NCBI RefSeq assembly: GCF_014192915.1
Contig: NZ_JACHYN010000026.1
Location: 1-54,748 of the forward strand
Length of the DNA stretch: 54,748 nt
From: Azospirillum sp. OGB3
GTDB taxonomy: Bacteria; Pseudomonadota; Alphaproteobacteria; Azospirillales; Azospirillaceae
Direction: 5' to 3'
In this document: one piece after another, positions 24,276-30,742 of the stretch
Layout of the letters: each line of letters starts with the position of its first letter
How positions within the stretch are numbered: position 1 is the first letter of the stretch
The notes under the pieces: model-generated
What the model was told of the DNA's origin: nothing
The model's database searches: none
The model's input: only the letters and a program-made list of their open reading frames with translations
Position numbers and translations under genes: made by a program

Positions 24276-24296
24276 GGGATTGGACATGGAAAACGC

Positions 24297-25427
24297 CTAC
24301 ACAGCTTCCTGCATGGCGGCGGCGGTGGCAGCGGCCTCCGCCTCGGCCAGTTCGAGGGCGGTCTGCGCGTACTCGAATTCGAGCCCGTTGAGCTTACCGT
24401 CCTTGTGGAGCTTGGACAGATATTCCTTCGCTCCCCTCCAGGCGCCGGCAACACCGGCACGCTGGATCAACTCCATCGTGTTGGACCGCACCGTAGCGGG
24501 GACGGCCTCGGACCGCTCGGCCTGCCGCAAAGCGTACTTGGCATAGACCAAGTCATTGCCCTGCAGCTTCTCTGTGGCATACCCGATCGCGGTTTCCCAA
24601 GCACCGTTGGGAAGCGCCCGGCGGACCAGCTTTCCAACCAGTTCCTTCACATCGGCGCCGACCTGAGACAGATCGGGCTTCTCATCGGTAACCGGCTTGC
24701 CGTCGAGAACCTCGCCCGTTTCCGGGTCGATGTCCGTGACGGACGCTGACTGCGAGGCTTCCTGCTTGCGGCGACGCGAGATGTCAGCCTCATCGGCTTC
24801 GATCACCTTGCCATCCATTTCCTCCGCACTGTAGCCGCCACATTCCTCGGGGAATGCGGCGCGCAGAGCGTCGGCCTTCGCGCACTTTGCGAGTTGCCCC
24901 TTCGGTCGTTTCACCCACATTTCCGTGGGAAGAACACTTCGAGAGCCTTTCCTCGAGTAGGTCTCCATCCAGTAGATCCTCGCGGTGAATGGGCACCGGA
25001 CACCGCCGACAAGGCGATACACGGTGACCTCGCACCATTCAGGGAACTTGAGGGTGACCGTCTCGGTCTTGTCCTTCACCAGACCGGTGAACGTCTCCGT
25101 CATCTCTGTCCCGTAGATCGGGGCGTCGATGCCGGCAAACTCACCCGTCCGGGCGGCCGTGGTCTGCAGCTCGTTGATGCCAGGCCACACTGTCTCCACG
25201 TACCGGTTCAATGCGGAACTCCACATCGGCACGATCGACACTGGGCGTTTCATGATGTCGAGCTTACGGGCTTGGCAGTAGGCCACCGCGAGCAAAATGC
25301 CTTCGGCGGACTTGGCCGACGGGAAGGTGGATTCCACCAGCACCCGCCAGGTCGCCTCATTGACCCCGTAATTCTTTGCTTCCGCCGGATACGCGATCCG
25401 AGGCTGTAGCGAAATAACTTCGCCCAT
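24297..25427 (-). CDS. RecT/Bet-type single-strand annealing protein, 376 aa
   Basis: Residues about 20-200 (ILLAVAYCQARKLDIMKRPVSIVPMW, YVETVWPGINELQTTAARTGEFAGID, WVKRPKGQLAKCAKADALRAAFPEECGG) match phage Bet/RecT annealases. The C-terminal third is a helical extension (KYALRQAERSEAVPATVRSNTMELIQRAG) beyond the usual length of about 260-300. It promotes annealing of homologous strands with its exonuclease partner and SSB, both encoded in this operon. GAGAGGG precedes the start. Confidence 0.88.
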   Translation of the reverse strand: MGEVISLQPRIAYPAEAKNYGVNEATWRVLVESTFPSAKSAEGILLAVAYCQARKLDIMKRPVSIVPMWSSALNRYVETVWPGINELQTTAARTGEFAGIDAPIYGTEMTETFTGLVKDKTETVTLKFPEWCEVTVYRLVGGVRCPFTARIYWMETYSRKGSRSVLPTEMWVKRPKGQLAKCAKADALRAAFPEECGGYSAEEMDGKVIEADEADISRRRKQEASQSASVTDIDPETGEVLDGKPVTDEKPDLSQVGADVKELVGKLVRRALPNGAWETAIGYATEKLQGNDLVYAKYALRQAERSEAVPATVRSNTMELIQRAGVAGAWRGAKEYLSKLHKDGKLNGLEFEYAQTALELAEAEAAATAAAMQEAV

Positions 25428-25453
25428 CTGATATCCCTCTCAAAAGCATGAGA

Positions 25454-25496
25454 GGGCGCTACTTCCCCCTGAGGGGCATGAAGCGCCCCCTTGGGG
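25454..25496 (-). promoter_or_regulatory. Intercistronic stem-loop
   Basis: GGGCGCT pairs with AGCGCCC around CCCCC-TGA-GGGG; CCCC-TT-GGGG follows and overlaps the right arm. It is 26 nt before the annealase start and 28 nt after the SSB stop. Confidence 0.7.
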
Positions 25497-25524
25497 TTGT
25501 GATAACGTCTATTCTCAGTCCAGA

Positions 25525-26052
25525 TCAGAACGGAATATCGCTCCATCCCTCACCGGTAGCGGCATCGCCCTGACCGCGAGGCGGCGGGTTCTGGGAACCC
25601 GAGCGAGCCTGTCCGCTCTGACGATCGCGGGCACCCTGGCGGTTGGAACCACCCTGGGGACCTGAATCGCCGGAGTTGCGTCCAGTGTTGGTCGAACCAT
25701 TGCTGCGACCGTTGCCAGCGCCGTTGTCGGCTTCCCGACCCTGACTCTGCCCGCCGTGCAGATCCAGCTCGAGCACCCGGACCGTGAGGGCCTTGTCTGT
25801 GGTCCCATCACGTCGTTCGAACTCCCTGAGCGTCACCTCGCCGGCGACCGAGACCTCCCTGCCCTTCTTGAGGACGGGAGCCAAAGCCTCCGCGCGACGG
25901 CCCCAGATGGAGCAATCGACCCACTGTGTCGTCTTACTGTCGCCGTAGCCAACGTCGTTGGCGACGGCAAAACTGAGAACCTTGTCGCCGCTCTGCGTGG
26001 TGCGCAGTTCGGCGTCGCGGCCCAAACGACCATTAAAATGCCAGATGTTCAT
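25525..26052 (-). CDS. ssb: Single-stranded DNA-binding protein, 175 aa
   Basis: N-terminal OB fold (NIWHFNGRLGRDAELRTTQSGDKVLSFAVANDVGYG ... QWVDCSIWGRRAEALAPVLKKG), a Gly/Ser/Asn/Arg-rich linker from about 110, and the canonical acidic tip WSDIPF. SSB coats transferred single strands and recruits partners through that tip. First gene of the operon; GAGGTGCATC precedes the ATG. The 5' leader is about 260 nt and carries both the shared leader element and a stem-loop unit. Confidence 0.95.
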   Translation of the reverse strand: MNIWHFNGRLGRDAELRTTQSGDKVLSFAVANDVGYGDSKTTQWVDCSIWGRRAEALAPVLKKGREVSVAGEVTLREFERRDGTTDKALTVRVLELDLHGGQSQGREADNGAGNGRSNGSTNTGRNSGDSGPQGGSNRQGARDRQSGQARSGSQNPPPRGQGDAATGEGWSDIPF

Positions 26053-26081
26053 GATGCACCTCACCCTATGCAGGTTTCGAT

Positions 26082-26138
26082 GCACGGAACTTCTCCCCCG
26101 CCAGGGTGGAGACGTGTCCGTGCTGGTTGGGGAAGTTC
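26082..26138 (-). promoter_or_regulatory. 5' UTR stem-loop before ssb with two exclusive folds
   Basis: Fold 1: GCACGGA with TCCGTGC, enclosing a C-rich/G-rich inner stem. Fold 2: GAACTTC-CCC with GGGG-AAGTTC (26087-26098, 26129-26138). They share bases 26087-26099, so only one can form at a time. Confidence 0.6.
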
Positions 26139-26230
26139 AAGCTTAGAGTTATGAGTGGACCTTAACCAAGACCGGATGCCCGGTCACGGTGCGAGATCCT
26201 TTAGGATCGCATCTCGGCGGCGAACCGGCG

Positions 26231-26327
26231 AGCTACATGCTGGTTGTTTAAGGACCCCAACTAGGTCCCCAGCTAAAGCCGGACACTTTGGCATCGCTGC
26301 ATCAAGCAAGCGGAGCTAAGTGCGGTC
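26231..26327 (-). ncRNA. Structured leader RNA element, copy B
   Basis: Related to copy A at 15060-15153, with the same order of blocks: TGCTGGTTGTTTA, hairpin GGACC-CCAACTA-GGTCC (26252-26268), GCATCAAGCA, and TAAGTG five bases from the -10. The loop is identical and the stem differs at two paired positions in each arm (CGAGC/GCTCG in copy A), good evidence for a conserved structure. It is in the untranslated leader of the ssb operon. Confidence 0.6.
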
Positions 26328-26422
26328 AATGTAGCGCCCCGACGCGGAGAACGATAGGCCCGAAAGACGCCGATTTTGCGCGTCTTTCAACGGCGCGAGA
26401 AAGTCCTTCGGTTGATTAGGCT
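26328..26422. promoter_or_regulatory. Bidirectional regulon promoter, palindrome at 26362-26388
   Basis: GAAAGACG-N11-CGTCTTTC is a perfect 8-bp inverted repeat. TAGGCT begins 28 nt to the right (26417-26422, toward the gene at 26463) and TACATT 28 nt to the left (26328-26333 read on minus, toward ssb). GGCGCG follows the palindrome on the right side only. Confidence 0.75.
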
Positions 26423-26462
26423 GTGGAGTACAGGTCCACCACTCCCCGGAGTATTTTCCACC

Positions 26463-27371
26463 ATGGATAACGCCGACCAGCAGCCGGCACAGTCGGTTGC
26501 GCCGACCCAGCCCCGTCCGGCCACGAACTCGAAAACCGCCCAGAACGGCCAGGCTACGCAACGTTCCGCCGGTGCGGGCCGGCAGACGCCGAAAGGCCGT
26601 TCCACGGCCCGCCCCCCGAGAACCCATAACGACTACTCCACGCCGGTCGTGCACAAAACTCTCGAGCTGAAGACCCATCAGGCCCAGCAGGTGGAGTCAC
26701 GTATCCTTGCGACTACCATGTCCTCGATGTACATCACCGAGGTGGTTCTGCGCATCATCGGCGATGCAAAAGAAGCCGAGGCCGTCTCCGAGATCATCAA
26801 CACCTACCTGAAGACCGAGGAGGAAGAGCTCCGCGCCGCCATCGCCCGGCTCGAAGCGGTGCACACATCGGGGATGGTCGAAATCGCGCCCGAGTACTCG
26901 AAGCCGATCTCCAAGCCACTCGACGTCAGTTCGCCACAGGCCATGCGCTTTCTGCTTCTCCTGGAAGGCTACGACAAGCTTATCCGGCTGGTGGACAGCC
27001 TCTGGTTCGCCGGCCTGATGGATGGAAAGCAGAAGGCCACGGCCACCTGGGAATGGCAGCGCCGCCTCGTGCGCTTGGGCAACGCCGTCATCGCGCTGGA
27101 ACGTCGGGCTCGCGCCGCGGCCGTCCGCAAAAACAAGGGCGAGGAGGTCCGCAACATCGTCGGCGACACGGAGACAGCCACGGTAGCGGAGGCCGATGGG
27201 GAAGGCAGCCAAACCAAGCGGTCCGCCAAGGGCAAGGCGCCGGCGACCCAAACGGAAGAAGTGAATGCCGGTCCCGCTCCGGTGGCAGTCGCTATGGCCG
27301 CCGTTGCTGCAGCCGACCCGAGCAGCGCGGATACCGCTCCGGACACCACGATGGCGACCGCCGCTGAGTGA
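26463..27371 (+). CDS. Possible DUF1845/AcaB-like protein, 302 aa
   Basis: A disordered Gln/Pro/Thr N-terminus (1-60), a helical core (about 65-215: VVHKTLELKTHQAQQVESRIL, AMRFLLLLEGYDKLIRLVDSLWFAGLMDGKQ, WEWQRRLVRLGNAVIALERRARAA) and an Ala/Thr/Glu tail. The core resembles, from memory, DUF1845 proteins of conjugative elements, which include the AcaB regulator of IncA/C plasmids. If so it may feed into transfer-gene control; this needs a profile search. It is monocistronic, with the palindrome upstream and a terminator downstream. Confidence 0.5.
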   Translation: MDNADQQPAQSVAPTQPRPATNSKTAQNGQATQRSAGAGRQTPKGRSTARPPRTHNDYSTPVVHKTLELKTHQAQQVESRILATTMSSMYITEVVLRIIGDAKEAEAVSEIINTYLKTEEEELRAAIARLEAVHTSGMVEIAPEYSKPISKPLDVSSPQAMRFLLLLEGYDKLIRLVDSLWFAGLMDGKQKATATWEWQRRLVRLGNAVIALERRARAAAVRKNKGEEVRNIVGDTETATVAEADGEGSQTKRSAKGKAPATQTEEVNAGPAPVAVAMAAVAAADPSSADTAPDTTMATAAE

Positions 27372-27401
27372 CCCTCGCTCGACTATCCGCCGCTTCACAA
27401 G

Positions 27402-27430
27402 AAGGGAGCCCTGCGTGAGGCTCCCTTTTC
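27402..27430 (+). terminator. Rho-independent terminator
   Basis: AAGGGAGCC and GGCTCCCTT form a 9-bp stem around CTGCGTGA, followed by TTTTC. It lies 31 nt after the stop of the 302-aa gene. Confidence 0.8.
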
Positions 27431-27523
27431 TCGTGGAAGCCCTCGAGCCACAGCAATCCTCATCATTCCGGCCCAGCGTCCAAGTCGGACGATAAGAGAA
27501 TAAATCTGAAAGGCGAGGCGCTG

Positions 27524-27566
27524 AAGATATTTGGGCCTTGCGCGAGGCGCAAAGCCTCAATATCTT
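27524..27566. repeat. 43-bp near-perfect palindrome
   Basis: 20-nt arms (left AAGATATTTGGGCCTTGCGC) match at 17 of 20 positions around a GAG loop. There is no T-run and no gene at the edge. It could be a second terminator, a protein-binding site or a recombination site. Confidence 0.5.
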
Positions 27567-27568
27567 GC

Positions 27569-27613
27569 TCACACCCCTTCACGGGGTAGTGTGTTGGGGA
27601 ACACACTTTTCAT
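27569..27613 (-). other. Empty slot: conserved start site with no gene
   Basis: AGGTGCATCATG, the shared start motif of the recombination operon, opens a frame of only 14 codons (MKSVFPNTLPREGV). The frame itself consists of a stem-loop unit: CACA-CCCC-TTCAC-GGGG-TAGTGTG and GTGTGTT-GGGG-AACACAC. It looks like an array position whose gene was lost, or a leader peptide. Confidence 0.45.
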
Positions 27614-27626
27614 GATGCACCTAAGG

Positions 27627-27652
27627 AGGGCGTGGTCTTCGGGCCACGCCCT
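27627..27652. terminator. Hairpin next to the empty slot
   Basis: AGGGCGTGG and CCACGCCCT pair around TCTTCGGG. On plus it is followed by TCTGGTTT (weak terminator); on minus it sits directly before the start motif. Confidence 0.4.
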
Positions 27653-27778
27653 TCTGGTTTGATGTTCCGGTGGAACGTCGACGAACTGGCCATTGCGATC
27701 ATGGCTTTGTGCGAGTTCCAGACAGACATGGGCTCGCAATTGCCATACGAACTGGTGAAAATCCCGCTGACCTGCTCC

Positions 27779-28216
27779 TCAAGTTTCCTCCGCTCAGAGT
27801 GGGAGTCCCCTCATGTGATGTCCTGAACGGGCGTTGAAGGCAACCGAGGCATGCCCCGGCCCCGCTTTCGGCAACACCCGCGTGGCGACCTTGAACGGCG
27901 TGGCGCTGCCGAGGCCGGAATGCGGTCGGACGTGGTTGTCATCGCTGTGCCACACCGCCAGGACGGCACGGGCAGGGACGAGCGAGGTGAACAGCCTCTT
28001 CAGCCGCTTGGCCTCCGACACCTCCAGACCGCCGTACTTCGCCTTCCACCGGAAGAACGTCGCCTCGCTGATCCCGTGCGTGCGGCAGACCTCCGCCGTT
28101 GGCCTGCCGGCTTCCTGCTCGAGCACGATTCCGATGATCTATTCCTCGCTGAACCGGCTCTTCTTCATGTCCGTTTCCTTGCTCGACGGACACTAACTTA
28201 GGGTGGAGGAGTTTCA
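27779..28216 (-). mobile_element. IS3-family remnant with internal deletion
   Basis: Imperfect terminal inverted repeats (TGAAACTCCTCCACC at the right end read on minus, TCAAGTTTCCTCCGC at the left) enclose a fused transposase relic. About 18 of 29 end positions match with one gap. A complete IS3 element would be about 1.2-1.5 kb, so most of the interior is gone. Confidence 0.6.
27794..28168 (-). pseudogene. IS3 transposase relic, OrfA start fused to OrfB end
   Basis: From the ATG at 28168 the frame reads MKKSRFSEE then TAG where family members have Gln, then [46 protein letters not shown] (OrfA helix-turn-helix). After a junction it continues with WHSDDNHVRPHSGLGSATPF, the end of OrfB (DDE integrase). 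A nonsense codon plus the deletion make it non-functional. Confidence 0.75.
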
Positions 28217-28364
28217 GGGGAGCAGAGCAACGCCGCCATCGCCGTCCCGCCAGTCGCCGATGGGAAGTGATGTTTGATACCGCAGCGCCCTCCGATTATG
28301 AGACAGGTCGTTTTCGCTTGCGTGCCAGCCGTCAGCGGTCCAGTGCGTGGACGGGGAACCCCGT

Positions 28365-29615
28365 CTACGGCAGGTGTGGGATCCTGCGCAAGACGACCTC
28401 GCGGTCCGTCGCGGACACCTCGTGGCGGTCGAGCCACTCGGGGAAGCTCACAGCGGCCGCTCGGATGCGTTCGTAGCACTCTTCAGCCTCTTCGCTGGGC
28501 AGCCCAAACGCCTCGTGCGCCTCCAGCGCCTTCGACGGATCCGCCTCGGCTGACCGGCCGCGGGCGGGGCGCAAGACCAAGGCGCGTCCTGCCTGCGGCA
28601 CCACGTCGAACACTGGCGACAGGTGCCAGCCTCCGCCGTCGTCGATGAAGCCGTGGTTGTGCAGGTGGTCGTCCGTGTTGTTGAGGAAGCAGTTGAGCAA
28701 CAGGCGCTCGAACAGCGCTTTTGAGCAGTCGGCGATGCCCGCGCGACGGGCAGCGATGGCGAGGTCGGCGTAGGACGCGCCAGATGCTCCGTAGGTTCCG
28801 GGCGGCTGGCCGAGGACGGTGGCCGCGCTGGTGTAAGCGTGACGCACGACTCCCGTGCGGTCGAATCGCTTCACCAGAAGGACGGAGCGTCCCGCAACCT
28901 CCATCACCCTGTGGTCGGGGGTCTCGATGCCCGCCTCCCGCGCGACGGATAGGCAGGCCGCTTCCACGCGCTGGTGGTCGAATGCGTCGTCCCTCGCCCG
29001 CATTTTGACGATCCACCGCTCACCGTCGGCGAAGATCCTGGCCTTCGGCCGCGCTCCTCCTATATCGGCGCCGCTGTCGAGCAGCTTGGCGAGGTGCGAC
29101 CTGGTCGCGACGCCGTTCTCGACCGCGTCGGCGGCGTCGGCCAGCCCCTCAAGGTCGTCCTCGTCCCGCGGCACGTCGATCATGGCTTTGGCCGGGACCC
29201 AAATCTCTGGTGTCCGGTCGTCCGGACCGAAGCGAAGATGGCCGATGCGATCCCCACCGGCGGCCGCTATGTACTCCGGCGCCGCCATCTGGACGTCCGG
29301 ATAGGCCATGGAGAGGATCGCTTTCCCCCAGCCATCCGGGGATGCATCGTAGAAGGGCAACGGTATTTCGTGGGGCGGCAGGCTCTGGAACGAACGCCGG
29401 AAAGGCAGTCCGGTCGCAGCCAGCGGCTTCGCCCCCGGACGGCAGCGCCACGCCTCGTGGTAGCGGAAGACGCCCTGCCGCATCCGTCCCGGAACGCCCT
29501 TGAACGACAGGACGCCCGCCGGGACAGGGGCCCCGTCCACGTCGGCGAAGACAACCATCTCCATCAGACGGCCGTCCGCGTCAACCTTCCACATACCCGC
29601 CCCGCTTCCTCCCAT
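28365..29615 (-). CDS. hipA: HipA-family serine/threonine kinase toxin, 416 aa
   Basis: N-terminal HipA_N-type region (GVLSFKG ... PLPFYDASPDGWGKAIL), then kinase motifs: GGARPKA, WIVKMRARDD (ATP lysine), NTDDHLHNHGF (catalytic loop with Asp and Asn) and LSPVFDVVP (metal-binding Asp). HipA kinases phosphorylate aminoacyl-tRNA synthetases or related targets and are held inactive by HipB. The start at 29615 has GGAGGAG and overlaps the hipB gene by 35 nt, typical of hipBA. On a plasmid it would stabilise inheritance. Confidence 0.9.
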   Translation of the reverse strand: MGGSGAGMWKVDADGRLMEMVVFADVDGAPVPAGVLSFKGVPGRMRQGVFRYHEAWRCRPGAKPLAATGLPFRRSFQSLPPHEIPLPFYDASPDGWGKAILSMAYPDVQMAAPEYIAAAGGDRIGHLRFGPDDRTPEIWVPAKAMIDVPRDEDDLEGLADAADAVENGVATRSHLAKLLDSGADIGGARPKARIFADGERWIVKMRARDDAFDHQRVEAACLSVAREAGIETPDHRVMEVAGRSVLLVKRFDRTGVVRHAYTSAATVLGQPPGTYGASGASYADLAIAARRAGIADCSKALFERLLLNCFLNNTDDHLHNHGFIDDGGGWHLSPVFDVVPQAGRALVLRPARGRSAEADPSKALEAHEAFGLPSEEAEECYERIRAAAVSFPEWLDRHEVSATDREVVLRRIPHLP

Positions 29616-29889
29616 GGATCTCCTCCAATTCTTCGCCCAGCGGATCCGACGCCAGCATGTCGGGCAGCCGGTCGACGTAGCCGAGGACCGACATGACCTT
29701 GACCAGCAGGCCGACGTTCACCGTCTCCTTACCCTTCTCCAGTGCGATGTAGGTCTTCTTCGTCACGCCGGTCCGCACGGACATTTCATCCTGCGACAGG
29801 TTCCGCCTCAGGCGGGCCAACCTGACTCGCCTGCCCAGGCGCTCCAAGGCATCCGCCTCGGGTGAACTCAGAAGCACCGGCCTCTTCAT
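29581..29889 (-). CDS. hipB: HipB-like XRE antitoxin, 102 aa
   Basis: Residues 15-75 form the helix-turn-helix (RLGRRVRLARLRRNLSQDEMSVRTGVTKKTYIALEKGKETVNVGLLVKVMSVLGY). The antitoxin binds HipA and represses the operon. The 15-bp operator lies 6 nt before its start codon. The tail (EELEEIHGRKRGGYVEG) is typical of the part that contacts DNA-bound HipA, by inference. Confidence 0.88.
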   Translation of the reverse strand: MKRPVLLSSPEADALERLGRRVRLARLRRNLSQDEMSVRTGVTKKTYIALEKGKETVNVGLLVKVMSVLGYVDRLPDMLASDPLGEELEEIHGRKRGGYVEG

Positions 29890-29895
29890 TGAAGA

Positions 29896-29949
29896 CCCCT
29901 TTAAGACACACTACACGAATTTATGTGTCTTAAAGGGGCCTCTCGTCAA
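29896..29949 (-). promoter_or_regulatory. hipBA promoter and 15-bp palindromic operator
   Basis: CCCCTTTAAGACACA and TGTGTCTTAAAGGGG are perfect 15-bp inverted arms, 13 nt apart (29896-29910, 29924-29938). On minus, TTGACG (29944-29949) and CATAAA (29920-29925) are 18 nt apart, so one arm covers the spacer and the other lies downstream of the -10. This geometry fits autorepression. Confidence 0.85.
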
Positions 29950-30008
29950 CCTAGTTATGCGAGGCGTCGCAAGTCCGAACGTTTTTTGCCGGGGTGCCGC
30001 AGGGCGCC

Positions 30009-30725
30009 TCATCCCAAGATCAACTGCCTGTCCTTCTTGCGGACCTTGGCTTCGGCGTTCCGCTCCATGTTGGCGCGCCGGGTGACGATGCGGATGGCGG
30101 CCATCTCCCGGTGGAACTCGCGCCAGTCCGAGGCCAAAGCACGATCAAGCAGGCGCGGCTCCATCTGGTTGTCGGCGGGAGCCGTCACCTGCGAGCGATC
30201 CGGCACGATCCGCCGCGCCTTCAGGAAAGCCAGGGCCAGCGTCGAGAACGTCCTCGGCGGCGCATGGTCGGCGTGGCACTCCTCGATCGCGACGCGGTCG
30301 CCGGTGATCGCGCAGGCCACCCGTCCCTCAGCGTCCGCATGCGCGGCGAAATGGCGGCGCTTGGCGTCCTGGATGTCGCCTCGAACCTCGGCCCGCATGG
30401 CCTGGATAATCTCTTGCTGCGGCGTGGGCGCCTTGCCGTCGACGCACGAGAGATAGGAGAAGTCGGTCGAGCTCTCGTCTACCCGGTCGATGACGAAGCA
30501 CTTCGTCCCGTACAGCCCGGTCATAGTGCGGAAACCGACGACTCCGGCTCCGCGCTTCTGCTCGACTTCTGGATGGCGGTCGAGCAACCAGTCGAGTTCG
30601 GTGGCGTACGGCTCAGGGATGCGTTCGCCGACGGGGTGCGCGTGCAGGATAACCTTGAAGTGCGCGACAGCGGCCGACTTCGTCGGGAACAGGAGCGACC
30701 CAACCTCGATTGCGATGCGTGGCAT
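30009..30725 (-). CDS. DCL/DUF3223 family protein, 238 aa
   Basis: Residues 10-85 (LLFPTKSAAVAHFKVILHAHPVGERI, LDWLLDRHPEVEQKRGAGVVGFRT, CFVIDRVDESSTDFSYLSCV) match the DCL domain, known from plant plastid rRNA processing proteins and from bacterial plasmid/phage proteins of unknown function. The C-terminal half is helical and basic. It precedes the hipBA operon in the minus direction and is 17 nt downstream of the 500-aa gene, so probably cotranscribed with that. Confidence 0.75.
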   Translation of the reverse strand: MPRIAIEVGSLLFPTKSAAVAHFKVILHAHPVGERIPEPYATELDWLLDRHPEVEQKRGAGVVGFRTMTGLYGTKCFVIDRVDESSTDFSYLSCVDGKAPTPQQEIIQAMRAEVRGDIQDAKRRHFAAHADAEGRVACAITGDRVAIEECHADHAPPRTFSTLALAFLKARRIVPDRSQVTAPADNQMEPRLLDRALASDWREFHREMAAIRIVTRRANMERNAEAKVRKKDRQLILG

Positions 30726-30742
30726 GTGCTTGTCCTTGTGTC

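Noticed and set aside
13585..26138. Stem-loop units as integron attC sites
   Set aside because: The gene-plus-hairpin plan resembles integron cassettes, but the conserved attC ends (GTTRRRY and RYYYAAC) are not present consistently, all genes share one operon logic, and no integrase is visible.
13585..26138. Stem-loop units as ordinary terminators or REP elements
   Set aside because: They lack U-runs and occur between genes that must be cotranscribed from 26328 or 15154. Arm sequences differ between units while pairing is kept, unlike REP copies.
26187..26216. GATCC-TTTA-GGATC hairpin as a terminator in the ssb leader
   Set aside because: The stem has only five sure base pairs and no U-run; it would also stop the ssb operon before its first gene.
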